Part shown: positions 1 to 7,930 of the stretch, piece after piece
Numbering within the stretch: the stretch's first letter is position 1
Layout: each line of letters starts with the position of its first letter
Assembly (NCBI GenBank): GCA_965208525.1
Contig: OZ242340.1
Span: forward strand, 4,402,001 to 4,466,000
Reading direction: 5' to 3'
DNA from: VXYL01 sp965208525
GTDB lineage: Bacteria; Pseudomonadota; Gammaproteobacteria; Pseudomonadales; Azotimanducaceae
Length of the DNA stretch: 64,000 bases
Notes under the pieces: model-generated
Database searches by the model: none
The model's input: only the letters and a program-made list of their open reading frames with translations
What the model was told of the DNA's origin: nothing
Position numbers and translations under genes: made by a program

Positions 1-335
1 TCTACTACATAGACTTCCCCGCCACCCCACCCGTGGAAGACTCGCCCGGCGCCCCACACGGCTTCGACGGCGCCCTGCTGTTCCGCAGCCAAGACTCGGA
101 CAACGAACACCTACGCAGCCTCGGTTCCCGACTGATGACCCACTGGCTCGCCTTCGCCCGCACCGGCAAACCAAACCCACAGGCAACACCCAACTGGCGG
201 CGATGGGATACGGATGGCAACCAATGGCTCACCTTCGGCCCGGAAGGCGATGCCGACCGCGCCAATCCCCTGGGCGAACGCATGCGAGTCCTGCGCCACC
301 GTTACCAAATGCGCATCACCCCCACACACGAATGA
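1..335 (+). CDS. Type-B carboxylesterase family protein, C-terminal fragment
   Basis: This is the end of a gene that enters from outside the window; the open frame is continuous from base 3. The visible 110 residues contain LMTHWLAFARTGKPNP followed by a tryptophan-rich stretch, which matches the C-terminal end of type-B carboxylesterases (alpha/beta hydrolases acting on carboxylic esters). The catalytic Ser, Glu and His would lie upstream or near the left edge and mostly cannot be seen. The stop codon lies only 6 bases before the RecQ-like gene, so the two may share a transcript, although the functions do not obviously match. Substrate unknown. Confidence 0.75.
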   Translation, partial: YYIDFPATPPVEDSPGAPHGFDGALLFRSQDSDNEHLRSLGSRLMTHWLAFARTGKPNPQATPNWRRWDTDGNQWLTFGPEGDADRANPLGERMRVLRHRYQMRITPTHE

Positions 336-341
336 ATCAAC

Positions 342-2396
342 ATGACGACAGATCTCGCGACTCGCGCGCTTGCGCTTTTGCGCGCCGGAACAGGCATCCC
401 CGACGCCGAGTTTCGGGCCGACCAACTCGAAGCGATCGACCATGTGGTGATGGGCAAGGGTCGATTGCTGGTCGTCCAGCGCACCGGCTGGGGAAAGAGC
501 TTCGTCTATTTCATCGCCACCAAACTCCTCCGTGAGCAAGGCACCGGGCCGGCGCTCCTCATCAGCCCGTTGCTCGCACTGATGCGCAACCAAATCGCCG
601 CCGCCGAGCGAATGGGCGTGAACGCCACGACCATCAACTCCGCCAACGCAAGCGAATGGCAGAAGGTCGAGCAACGGATCGCAGCAGACGATGTCGACAT
701 CCTCCTCATCTCACCCGAACGCCTCGCGAATGAGCGCTTCCTGAACGAGGTGCTGGGTCGAATTGCCGGGCGCGTTTCCTTGCTGGTCGTTGACGAGGCG
801 CATTGCATCTCCGACTGGGGACACGACTTCCGTCCGCGCTACCGCCTCATCGAACGAATCGCCACGAACCTTCCTGCCAACCTTCGCCTCCTTGCGACAA
901 CCGCGACGGCAAATGACCGCGTGATGGCCGACTTGTCGGCAACGCTCGGCCCCGGTCTCACGACCCTGCGCGGCGACCTTGCTCGCCCTTCCCTCGCATT
1001 GCAGACGATCCGCCTTCCTAGCCGGGCGGAGCGGCTCGCATGGCTGGCAGACGAACTTCCCGGAATGCCTGGCAGCGGGATCGTCTATACGCTCACGCAT
1101 AGGGACACGTATCGCGTTGCCGAATGGCTTCGATCACGAGGCATCAAAGTCGCCGCTTACACCGCTGGCGAGCCGGACGAGCGCCGCGAGCAACTTGAAC
1201 AAGAGCTCTTGGCAAACGACCTCAAGGTGCTGGTCGCCACCACTGCCCTCGGCATGGGTTTCGACAAGCCAGACCTGGCGTTCGTCGTCCACTACCAAGC
1301 TCCGGGTTCCGTCGTGGCCTACTACCAGCAGGTGGGTCGCGCAGGGCGGTCGCTCGCCACCGCTTACGGGGTGCTGCTTGCCGGGAGCGAGGACACGGAC
1401 ATCACCAGCCACTTCATCGACACAGCCTTCCCGTCGCGAGCGGAGGTGGAGGAAGTGATTGACGCGCTCGAGGATGCACCGGACGGACTCTCGGTGCCCG
1501 AGATCGAACGGCGCTCGAACGTGAAGAACACCCGCATTCAGAAGGCAATCCAGCTTCTCTCCCTAGAGGCGCCGGCACCCCTCGCAAGGAGCGGCTCACG
1601 GTGGCAACTAACCGCGGCCACGTTGAGCGACGGCTTCTGGGAGCGCGCCGAAAGACTGACATCTCTGCGCCGAGACGAACAGCAACAGATGCAGGAATAC
1701 GTCAACCTCTCGTCCGGCCACATGGAGTTCCTCATTCGAGCACTTGATGGCGATCCGGCGGGGTACACGCGCCCAAATCTGCCGCCACTGCTATCCCAAC
1801 CTCACCCGGAGCAAATCCGGGCAGCCGTGGACTTTCTGGGGCGTTTGAGCTTGGACATCGAGCCGCGGCAGCGGCTGCCTGATCGGCGCAAGATCGACCC
1901 GGCGTATATGGCAGAGAAGGGCAAGGCGCTGTGCGACTGGGGTGACCCCGGGTGGAGCGAGTTGGTGCGCCGCGGCAAGTATCTACACGGGTGTTTCGCC
2001 AAAGCGCTCGTGACTGCGTGCGCGGATCTCGTACGCAGGTGGGCTCCGCATCCCGAACCCCTTTGGGTCACGGCGATCCCATCGCGCCGACACCCCCACC
2101 TAGTTCCGGATTTCGCGAAACAGTTGGCTGCCATCCTCGGCCTCCCCTACAGCGATGCCTTGTTGAGAACCGGGGAGCATCCTGAGCAGAAGACCATGCA
2201 GAACAGCGCATGGCAGGCGCAAAACGTGACTGATTCGATGGCGGTACAGGATGGCGCTATGCTCACGGGGCCGGTGCTGTTGGTGGATGACATTGTGGAT
2301 TCACGCTGGACCATGACCGTGGCTGCACAACTGCTGCGTGAAGCCGGCAGCGGCGAAGTCTGGCCCCTGGCCTTGGCTCGGGCATCGGGGCGGTGA
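342..2396 (+). CDS. RecQ-like superfamily 2 helicase fused to a phosphoribosyltransferase domain
   Basis: Predicted ATP-dependent 3'-5' DNA helicase of 684 residues. The helicase core shows Walker A RTGWGKS (47-53), DEAH (151-154) in the RecQ signature DEAHCISDWGHDFRP, TTAT (about 186-189), motif V ATTALGMGFDKPD (about 300-311) and motif VI QQVGRAGR (about 329-336). The region where RecQ proteins carry a four-cysteine zinc cluster (about 450-480) has no cysteines. Residues about 555-684 form a ComF-like phosphoribosyltransferase domain with the PRPP-loop motif VLLVDDIVDSRWT (645-657). The gene begins 6 bases after the esterase stop without a clear Shine-Dalgarno and is followed immediately by a DprA-like gene. 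Helicase assignment is firm; the role in defence, repair or DNA uptake is inference. Confidence 0.9.
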   Translation: MTTDLATRALALLRAGTGIPDAEFRADQLEAIDHVVMGKGRLLVVQRTGWGKSFVYFIATKLLREQGTGPALLISPLLALMRNQIAAAERMGVNATTINSANASEWQKVEQRIAADDVDILLISPERLANERFLNEVLGRIAGRVSLLVVDEAHCISDWGHDFRPRYRLIERIATNLPANLRLLATTATANDRVMADLSATLGPGLTTLRGDLARPSLALQTIRLPSRAERLAWLADELPGMPGSGIVYTLTHRDTYRVAEWLRSRGIKVAAYTAGEPDERREQLEQELLANDLKVLVATTALGMGFDKPDLAFVVHYQAPGSVVAYYQQVGRAGRSLATAYGVLLAGSEDTDITSHFIDTAFPSRAEVEEVIDALEDAPDGLSVPEIERRSNVKNTRIQKAIQLLSLEAPAPLARSGSRWQLTAATLSDGFWERAERLTSLRRDEQQQMQEYVNLSSGHMEFLIRALDGDPAGYTRPNLPPLLSQPHPEQIRAAVDFLGRLSLDIEPRQRLPDRRKIDPAYMAEKGKALCDWGDPGWSELVRRGKYLHGCFAKALVTACADLVRRWAPHPEPLWVTAIPSRRHPHLVPDFAKQLAAILGLPYSDALLRTGEHPEQKTMQNSAWQAQNVTDSMAVQDGAMLTGPVLLVDDIVDSRWTMTVAAQLLREAGSGEVWPLALARASGR

Positions 2397-2397
2397 G

Positions 2398-3342
2398 TTG
2401 AACCCGGGACCGTCGGCAAACACCAAGGCAGTCCTGCTGCTGACCGCGCCGTTGCTGACCGGGTCAGGCAGTCCAAAGGCTCCCCTCCTCACGCCGCGTG
2501 AATACCGCGATATGGCCCTATGGCTTCAGACTGTCGGCGGCGAGCCCGCAGATCTGCTGCGGGGCGACTCGCAGTTGCTCGGTGGGAAAACCGCGCCCAT
2601 CGACCCCGAGCGCCTGAAGTGCCTGCTCGATCGTGGCTTCCAGCTTGCCCAAGCGCTCGAACGCTGGTCCGCGCGGGCAATCTGGGTGGTCGGTCGTGCC
2701 GATCCCGGCTACCCAGCCCGCGTCAAGGAGCGCTTGAAAGGCAACGCACCGGCATTGCTGTTCTGCTGCGGCGATGCGGAGATCGCGAACGGTCCGGCAT
2801 TGGCCATCGTCGGCTCGCGCAACGCCAGCAAGGAAATCTTGGCCTACACGAGCGAAGTCGCCGCCGATGCGGCGCACAACGGCAAGGTCGTAGTCTCCGG
2901 CGGTGCGCGGGGAGTGGACCGCACCGCGATGGACGGCGCCACCAACGCTGGCGGCGCCGCTGTCGGCGTATTGGCTGGCGATTTGGAGCGCACGAGCATG
3001 AATCGCACGCACCGCAACCTCATTCTGGAACAGCGACTATTGCTCGTCTCGCCGTTCGATCCGCTGGCTCGCTTCCACGTCGGCCACGCCATGCACCGCA
3101 ACAAGCTGATCTACGCAATGGCCGACGCCGGCCTCGTCATGGACACAGCGATAGACGAGGGTGGCACCTGGGCCGGTGCCGTAGAGCAAATGTCGAAGTA
3201 CGGCACCCCCGTTTACACACGTTCCAACGGAGCCCCATCCCCCGGCCTCGAAGCCCTGCGGGAAAGGGGCGCACTGCCTTGGAAAGGCAACGACTCGGTC
3301 ACACCACCGGCTGCCAAGGGGCAACGAGAACTGTTCGCCTGA
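2398..3342 (+). CDS. DprA/SLOG-family DNA-processing-like protein
   Basis: Rossmann-type protein related to DprA (Smf). The core has AIVGSR, then VVVSGGARGVDRTAM and GGAAVGVL, the DprA nucleotide/ssDNA-binding signature. The C-terminal half (NKLIYAMADAGLV, GGTWAGAVEQ) also follows the family. I chose TTG at 2398, two bases after the helicase stop (314 residues), because the protein then begins MNPGPSANTKAVLLLTAPLL, which reads like a natural N-terminus; an in-frame ATG at 2338 would overlap the helicase by 59 bases. Canonical DprA loads RecA on incoming ssDNA; this divergent copy paired with a RecQ-PRTase is more likely a dedicated partner. No com genes lie nearby. Confidence 0.85.
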   Translation: MNPGPSANTKAVLLLTAPLLTGSGSPKAPLLTPREYRDMALWLQTVGGEPADLLRGDSQLLGGKTAPIDPERLKCLLDRGFQLAQALERWSARAIWVVGRADPGYPARVKERLKGNAPALLFCCGDAEIANGPALAIVGSRNASKEILAYTSEVAADAAHNGKVVVSGGARGVDRTAMDGATNAGGAAVGVLAGDLERTSMNRTHRNLILEQRLLLVSPFDPLARFHVGHAMHRNKLIYAMADAGLVMDTAIDEGGTWAGAVEQMSKYGTPVYTRSNGAPSPGLEALRERGALPWKGNDSVTPPAAKGQRELFA

Positions 3343-3643
3343 CCGCGGGGTGGGGGTTGACTGCGGTAGGTGCGAGCATCCTCTATCGGACTGGAGCCGC
3401 CGCCGAATCGGCGGGTTAGGTTCCGAACGACTGCTCCAACCGCCCCTTGGGGGAGTCGGAGACCTGCGAGTCGGAGTTGCCACCCCGCCGGGACGCCGAG
3501 TCGCTGACACGGAGGAAGACGGATGGGCCGTAGGGGGACGGGCTTGTCCCGTCCCGAGTCCGGCGCGAGTACCTATCGTGACGGGTCAAGCCCGTCCGTT
3601 AGGACATTTCGGCTTTCACCACTGCCGGCTTCGACAGTTCTCG
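3343..3643. other. Intergenic spacer after the RecQ/DprA cassette
   Basis: No gene is supported in these 301 bases between convergent genes. It holds a double-hairpin repeat (listed separately) and a GC-rich stretch with several short inverted repeats. No T-run terminator is visible. Confidence 0.6.
3528..3602. repeat. Double-hairpin intergenic repeat, ACGGGC type
   Basis: Two imperfect palindromes, GGGACGGGCTTGTCCCGTCC near 3535-3555 and GACGGGTCAAGCCCGTCC at 3580-3596, are separated by about 25 bases. The arrangement resembles the other paired-hairpin repeats in this window, with a different stem sequence. It may act as a bidirectional terminator between the convergent DprA-like and PhyH genes. 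Confidence 0.6.
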
Positions 3644-4495
3644 TCAATCTGCCGCCTCGAGTTCCTCCGAGAACAGCGAAGGAAAGTGCGTCAGCGGGTC
3701 AGCGGGGCCAGCGAGGAGCTGCTGTTGGCGGGGTGTGAGGTCGATGCCTTCGGGTGCCGTTACCCGGGTGGCGCCCCAGCTCATGTTCGAGACGCAGTAT
3801 TTATAGAGCAGGGTGCGGCGTTCGTAGTCGGCGTCCCAGCGGGCAGTGCCGTGGGTTAGGGACTCGGTGAAGACGGTGAGGCTGCCGGCGGGGGCCTTGA
3901 CGATCTGCACGCAATCGCTGTCTTGATGGCCCTTGCGGAGGCGTTCCGGCATTCGGAAGGCGCTCTTGTGGCTGCCGGGGACAACGCAGAAGCCGCCGAC
4001 GTCAGGGCCCGTGTCGGAGAGGTTCCATGCCGCCACCATGAAGCCGGCGGACATGCGGTTGTCGCGGAAGGGGTAGAACTCGCCGGGCACGGAGGTGGCA
4101 TTGGGAGCGATGGCGCCGTAGTCGGCATGTAGGCGGCCGGCCGGGGAGCCTTGGCGCATGTACATGCCGTAGAGGCGTTCCAGGCGAAAGCACTCGCCTA
4201 GGCGGAAGCGCAGGATGGGCAGGACCGCCGGATGGTCCATCAGACCAGCGAATGGCTGGCCCCACTGCAGGAAGCCGGGGCCGCTCTTGCGGATGGCGCC
4301 GGCGGCGCTGCCGAAGCGGGGGAAGTTGTCGGGCGGTGGTGGTAGCTCTTGGGCGTCGATGAGGGCGTTGAGTTCGGCCACTTCGCCTTCTGTCAGCACG
4401 TTCTCGATGACGAGGTAGCCGTTGAGATCGAAGAGGTATTGGCGCTCTTCGAGCAGCTCGGTGTCGAGGCTGGCCTCCTGCGTTGCGTTTCCCAC
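3644..4495 (-). CDS. Phytanoyl-CoA dioxygenase (PhyH) family Fe(II)/2-oxoglutarate oxygenase
   Basis: A 283-residue non-haem iron oxygenase that would couple 2-oxoglutarate decarboxylation to hydroxylation of an unknown substrate. The facial triad is visible as H123-x-D125 (HADYG) and H215 (ESLTHGTARW), with the 2-oxoglutarate-binding arginine at 226 or 227 (RRTLLYKY). VVPGSHKSAF is the typical PhyH double-stranded beta-helix turn. The start is GTG at 4495, preceded by GGGAGAGG at good spacing. The GST-like gene lies just upstream on the same strand and a second PhyH gene beyond it, so the three may form an operon. Substrate cannot be predicted. Confidence 0.87.
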   Translation of the reverse strand: MGNATQEASLDTELLEERQYLFDLNGYLVIENVLTEGEVAELNALIDAQELPPPPDNFPRFGSAAGAIRKSGPGFLQWGQPFAGLMDHPAVLPILRFRLGECFRLERLYGMYMRQGSPAGRLHADYGAIAPNATSVPGEFYPFRDNRMSAGFMVAAWNLSDTGPDVGGFCVVPGSHKSAFRMPERLRKGHQDSDCVQIVKAPAGSLTVFTESLTHGTARWDADYERRTLLYKYCVSNMSWGATRVTAPEGIDLTPRQQQLLAGPADPLTHFPSLFSEELEAAD

Positions 4496-4524
4496 GATCG
4501 CCTCTCCCGTTTGGCGTTGCGCCT

Positions 4525-5139
4525 CTAGCCGGCCTCTCGCGCCACCTGAAACGCAGGCCGCTCGCCCAAGCGCTGGTAGTACTCCATCGTGTGCGGGTGA
4601 TCGTCTGTGAGCACGCCGAAGTTGTCCGCCAGCATAAGCGTGTACCCGTTCATGATGTCGGCGAGGCTGAAGGTGCCGCCAACGAGGTAGGGCGAAGTGG
4701 AAACCACACCCTCGATGGCGTCGATGCAGGTGCGGGCTCTCGCTTTGCAGTCCTCGATCACGAATTCCACGAGTTCACCGTTCGGTGCCACACGGCGGTG
4801 GTTGACGATCTCGCCCAGCGGCCGCGCGAAGGTCGCCTCCGAGAACCAGCACCACTGCCGGCAATGGGCGGCGGCGAGCGTGCCGGGCGACGGCTGCAGC
4901 TTGCCGTAGCCGTAGCGGTCGAGCACATACTCCGCCATCGCGCCGGATTCGAACATGGTGAGGTCGCCATCGGTCATGGCCGGCACCTTGCCGGTGGGGC
5001 TCTTCGCGCGCCACTCGGCGCTGGCGCGGTACTCCGGCGAGAAGTCGATGACCTCCACCTGATACGGCACATTCAGTTCTTCGCAGACCCAGATGACCCG
5101 CACCGAACGGGTGCCCTTGACGTGATAGATAGTGAGCAT
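4525..5139 (-). CDS. Glutathione S-transferase family protein
   Basis: A 204-residue cytosolic GST. The N-terminal thioredoxin-fold domain starts MLTIYHVKGTRSVRVIWVCEEL and contains GKVPAMTDGDLTMFESGAM, the conserved cis-Pro and glutathione gamma-glutamyl-binding Glu-Ser pair. The C-terminal helical domain includes YLVGGTFSLADIMNGY, the GST N-capping box region. I take ATG at 5139, preceded by GAGGGAA at 5 bases, rather than the longer frame to 5352, whose extra residues look non-coding. It sits between two PhyH genes on the same strand, suggesting a joint role in handling an electrophile or lipid-like substrate (inference). Confidence 0.88.
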   Translation of the reverse strand: MLTIYHVKGTRSVRVIWVCEELNVPYQVEVIDFSPEYRASAEWRAKSPTGKVPAMTDGDLTMFESGAMAEYVLDRYGYGKLQPSPGTLAAAHCRQWCWFSEATFARPLGEIVNHRRVAPNGELVEFVIEDCKARARTCIDAIEGVVSTSPYLVGGTFSLADIMNGYTLMLADNFGVLTDDHPHTMEYYQRLGERPAFQVAREAG

Positions 5140-5197
5140 GGTTCCCTCGATGGAAGTGCGTCTTGGTTGCTTGGCGTTGCCTACGACCGAGGCGGCC

Positions 5198-6058
5198 CTA
5201 CGCCACCACCGCGTCCTCGCCCATGTGCTCGCGCACCCAGGCCTTGAGCGGCACGTCCTCGTCTGCTGGCGAGGTATAGCCGAAACCGCCGTTGGGGCTC
5301 GCGCCGAGGAGTTGGCGGCGGATGGGGTCGGCATCGTTGAGATAGTGGTCAACCGTCATGTTGTCGCGCGGACGGAGCCAGCGATAGCTGTAGCCGTAGA
5401 ACAGCACCTTGCGCGTCACGTCGGAGCGGTTGCGGCCGGCGGCGTGCCAGAGGCGGCGGTCGAAGAACACGGCATCACCGGCGTCTGCCAATATGGGCGT
5501 GGCGTCTGGGTGTTCTTCGCCCTCCTGCGGAAACTCAAGCGCGTTGGAGAGGTGGCTGCCGGGCACGACATGGAAGTTACCCCGGTTCGGCGTCAGCGTG
5601 CTAGTGAGGAAGAACCCCACCTTCAGCGAGATGCGGGGCCGCGGCTCGGATTCGATGTCGATGTTGAGGCGCCCGCTGTCCTGGTGCCAGCCGAGGCGAG
5701 GCGAAGACGGCACGTGGTCCGCCGGCATCGGCGGCGTGACGATGGCGTGGCTGTGGTAGAGCTGGATGTGCCAGCCAAGGATGTCGATGACCCGCGCAAT
5801 GGTCTTCGGCCATTCGAGCAGCTTGAGGAAGGCGGAGTCGAAACCGATGAAGTCGAGCCGGTTGAGCGGTTGGCTGGGCTTCAGCTCGTACTTGGGCCGA
5901 AACTCGTCATCGAGCCGGTCGGCGGCTTCCGTGAGTTCGGCAATCAAGTCCGGCGGCAACACATTGCGAACGATCAGGTAGCCGCGCTCGTCGAAATGCC
6001 GACGCTCGTCGTCGGTAAGGCGGTGTTCCAGGCAAGCGGTGTCCATGGCGTCGAGCAT
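5198..6058 (-). CDS. Phytanoyl-CoA dioxygenase (PhyH) family oxygenase, second copy
   Basis: A 286-residue Fe(II)/2-oxoglutarate oxygenase when started at ATG 6058 (ATG 6046 is also possible; neither has a clear ribosome site). The metal triad reads H125-x-D127 (GWHQDSGRLNID) and H205 (RRLWHAAGRNRSD), with R216 (VTRKVLFYGY) as likely 2-oxoglutarate ligand; VVPGSHLSN marks the beta-helix. It is clearly divergent from the other PhyH proteins here. The longer frame to 6178 runs into a palindromic repeat and is rejected. Same strand as the GST and first PhyH gene; substrate unknown. Confidence 0.87.
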   Translation of the reverse strand: MLDAMDTACLEHRLTDDERRHFDERGYLIVRNVLPPDLIAELTEAADRLDDEFRPKYELKPSQPLNRLDFIGFDSAFLKLLEWPKTIARVIDILGWHIQLYHSHAIVTPPMPADHVPSSPRLGWHQDSGRLNIDIESEPRPRISLKVGFFLTSTLTPNRGNFHVVPGSHLSNALEFPQEGEEHPDATPILADAGDAVFFDRRLWHAAGRNRSDVTRKVLFYGYSYRWLRPRDNMTVDHYLNDADPIRRQLLGASPNGGFGYTSPADEDVPLKAWVREHMGEDAVVA

Positions 6059-6155
6059 AGCAGGAACAATGCGCACCGAAGGGGCCTTGCGGCTTCTTCG
6101 ACCCACCTCAAGGGCGGCGTGATAGAAGGAGAGGCAGCCCGCTACTCGATGGAGC

Positions 6156-6283
6156 GGCCCCTTTTGGAGGGAAGGCATTCTGCCCCTTCCCTAGCGCCGA
6201 TAGGCGCTTTCTCGTCGAGCCGGCGTTTCGACGCGCCTGACGGCACGTTAGGGAAGGCAGAATGCCTTCCCTCCAAAGGCCCC
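6156..6283. repeat. Modular double-hairpin repeat, GGGAAGGCA type
   Basis: Left arm 6156-6192 and right arm 6250-6283 are near reverse complements (GGCCCCTTTTGGAGGGAAGG against CCTTCCCTCCAAAGGCCCC). Each arm can itself fold through GGGAAGGCA/TGCCTTCCC. A GCGCCGATAGGCGC mini-hairpin sits at 6194-6207. Same architecture as the elements at 33546, 53943 and 54112. Confidence 0.8.
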
Positions 6284-6309
6284 GCTTCTGGGAGTTGTGC
6301 GGTGGCGCC

Positions 6310-7773
6310 TCACGCCGCCACGACCTCCACCACCTTGCTGTAGATCGTGTAGCCGGCGAAGCCGATGTACATGGCCGAGGCCAGCACCATGAAGAAGATG
6401 TTGATCCAGCCTGGGCGGGCGGACTTCGGCAGGTAGGTGAGGTTCATGTAGAGCACCATCGGCACGTAGATGGCCATCACGAAGCCGCTCATCAGCGCCG
6501 CGATGAACAGGAAGTCGAGGCCAGCGATGTCGTACTTGCCGAAGAACCAGACGCTGAAGACGCCAATGACCATCGTCGTGCCAACCAGCACCAGATACCA
6601 CTGCTCGAGCTTCAGCCACTTGCCGAGCTTGAAGTTCGTGTGCAGGAGGTCCGCGAAGATGCGGCTGCCGCCGTCCACACCGCCGAGTTGCGTGCTGAAC
6701 AGGGCCGCCATGCCGACGATGAGGAAGAGGTAGCGGCCGAACGTGCCCATGCTCTGTTCGAGGATGGATGCAAGGTCCCAAACCAGGCTCGCGCGGTCTG
6801 GCACGAGGCCAATCGGATGCAACACGGCAAGGGCGCCGAAAACGAACAGGAACATGGTGAAGCTGCCGAGCAGCCAGAAGAAGAGCGTCTGATCCACCAC
6901 GATGTAGCGGAACCAGTCCTTGAATCGGCGCCGGTTCTCCGCCGTGTCGGCATAGACATAGCCGGTGTCGAGTTCCTTGATCTCGTGCTTGTGCGCGGGG
7001 CTCATCAGCGACGGCATGCGTTCGCCCATGCCGATGTTCTTCTCGCGCAGGTAGTAGGCGTAGTAGAGGTTGCCGAGGCCGCCAGCCCCGGCGAACACCA
7101 CGGCGCCGAAGAAGCGGTTGAAGGTGAGTTGATCGCGCACTGAGCCATCGTCGGCAAGGACATCCACGGGGAAGTCGGGAAAGCTGAAGAAGCTGATCAC
7201 TCCCTGCCACATGGCGAGGAAGATGTCCGCCGATCCGATCTCCCAGACGACGTAGATGAGGCCGGCCACAATGACCACGATCAGACCCATGATGCAGCGC
7301 TCTACCGCCGTGTAGATCACCTTGGGCCCGAACAGAATGGCCGCGACCAAGGCGAAGACGATGGCGGTCCACAGCCACGCCGGACTGTCGTGCCCCGGCC
7401 CGAAGATCAGGTCGCGCAGAGCAATGCCCGTCTCCCGTGCCCACCCCGGCAGGAACTTGCCGACGAAGATCACGAACACGAAGACGTAAACCGTCAGCTT
7501 GATCACCCGCGCCATGCCGGTGAACGGACTCTCGCCGGTGACCACCGCCCAGCGGCCAATCTCGATGTTGACCCAGAGCTGAAGGAAGATGCCGATCGCC
7601 GCCGCCCAGAGGAGCTGCGCCCCCACCACCGACGTGATCCACGGCCACATGATGAGCTCGCCCGAGCCGATGGCGAGCCCGGCCATCACAACCCCTGGCC
7701 CGATCATCGCCAGGATCGGCTTCTTGCGTTCCGGAAGCTCCGCCGGCTTCAGCGACTCAATCTTGACCAGCAT
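6310..7773 (-). CDS. Nramp-related membrane transporter, divergent
   Basis: An inner-membrane protein of 487 residues with about eleven hydrophobic helices. The first helix, IGPGVVMAGLAIGSGELI, is recognisably that of the Nramp (SLC11) family, whose members move divalent metals with protons. The hallmark DPGN of TM1 is replaced by GSGE, and the TM6 region (AGAGGLGNLYYAYY) lacks the MPH metal-binding motif. It therefore belongs to an Nramp-like branch for which Mn/Fe transport should not be assumed. The start is ATG at 7773. It is separated from the PhyH genes by a repeat, so it is probably its own transcription unit. Confidence 0.8.
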   Translation of the reverse strand: MLVKIESLKPAELPERKKPILAMIGPGVVMAGLAIGSGELIMWPWITSVVGAQLLWAAAIGIFLQLWVNIEIGRWAVVTGESPFTGMARVIKLTVYVFVFVIFVGKFLPGWARETGIALRDLIFGPGHDSPAWLWTAIVFALVAAILFGPKVIYTAVERCIMGLIVVIVAGLIYVVWEIGSADIFLAMWQGVISFFSFPDFPVDVLADDGSVRDQLTFNRFFGAVVFAGAGGLGNLYYAYYLREKNIGMGERMPSLMSPAHKHEIKELDTGYVYADTAENRRRFKDWFRYIVVDQTLFFWLLGSFTMFLFVFGALAVLHPIGLVPDRASLVWDLASILEQSMGTFGRYLFLIVGMAALFSTQLGGVDGGSRIFADLLHTNFKLGKWLKLEQWYLVLVGTTMVIGVFSVWFFGKYDIAGLDFLFIAALMSGFVMAIYVPMVLYMNLTYLPKSARPGWINIFFMVLASAMYIGFAGYTIYSKVVEVVAA

Positions 7774-7930
7774 TCTTGCTTCGCCTGTTGTCTGTCACAC
7801 GCTGATTCCGCCCGCAGTAGATCGAATGCCGGCCGGTCCCCCCAAAGCGCGTGGCGACTATAGCGCCTTCGGGTTGGACATGGCGCGGGCGGAGGTTGCA
7901 GGATTGTGGGCTTTGCGGGGAGGGTGAGCG

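Noticed and set aside
2391..2425. tRNA-like string (reverse strand reads GGTCCCGGGTTCAACTC)
   Set aside because: The T-arm has mismatches at two stem positions and no anticodon stem or acceptor partner follows; the bases are the coding start of the DprA-like gene.
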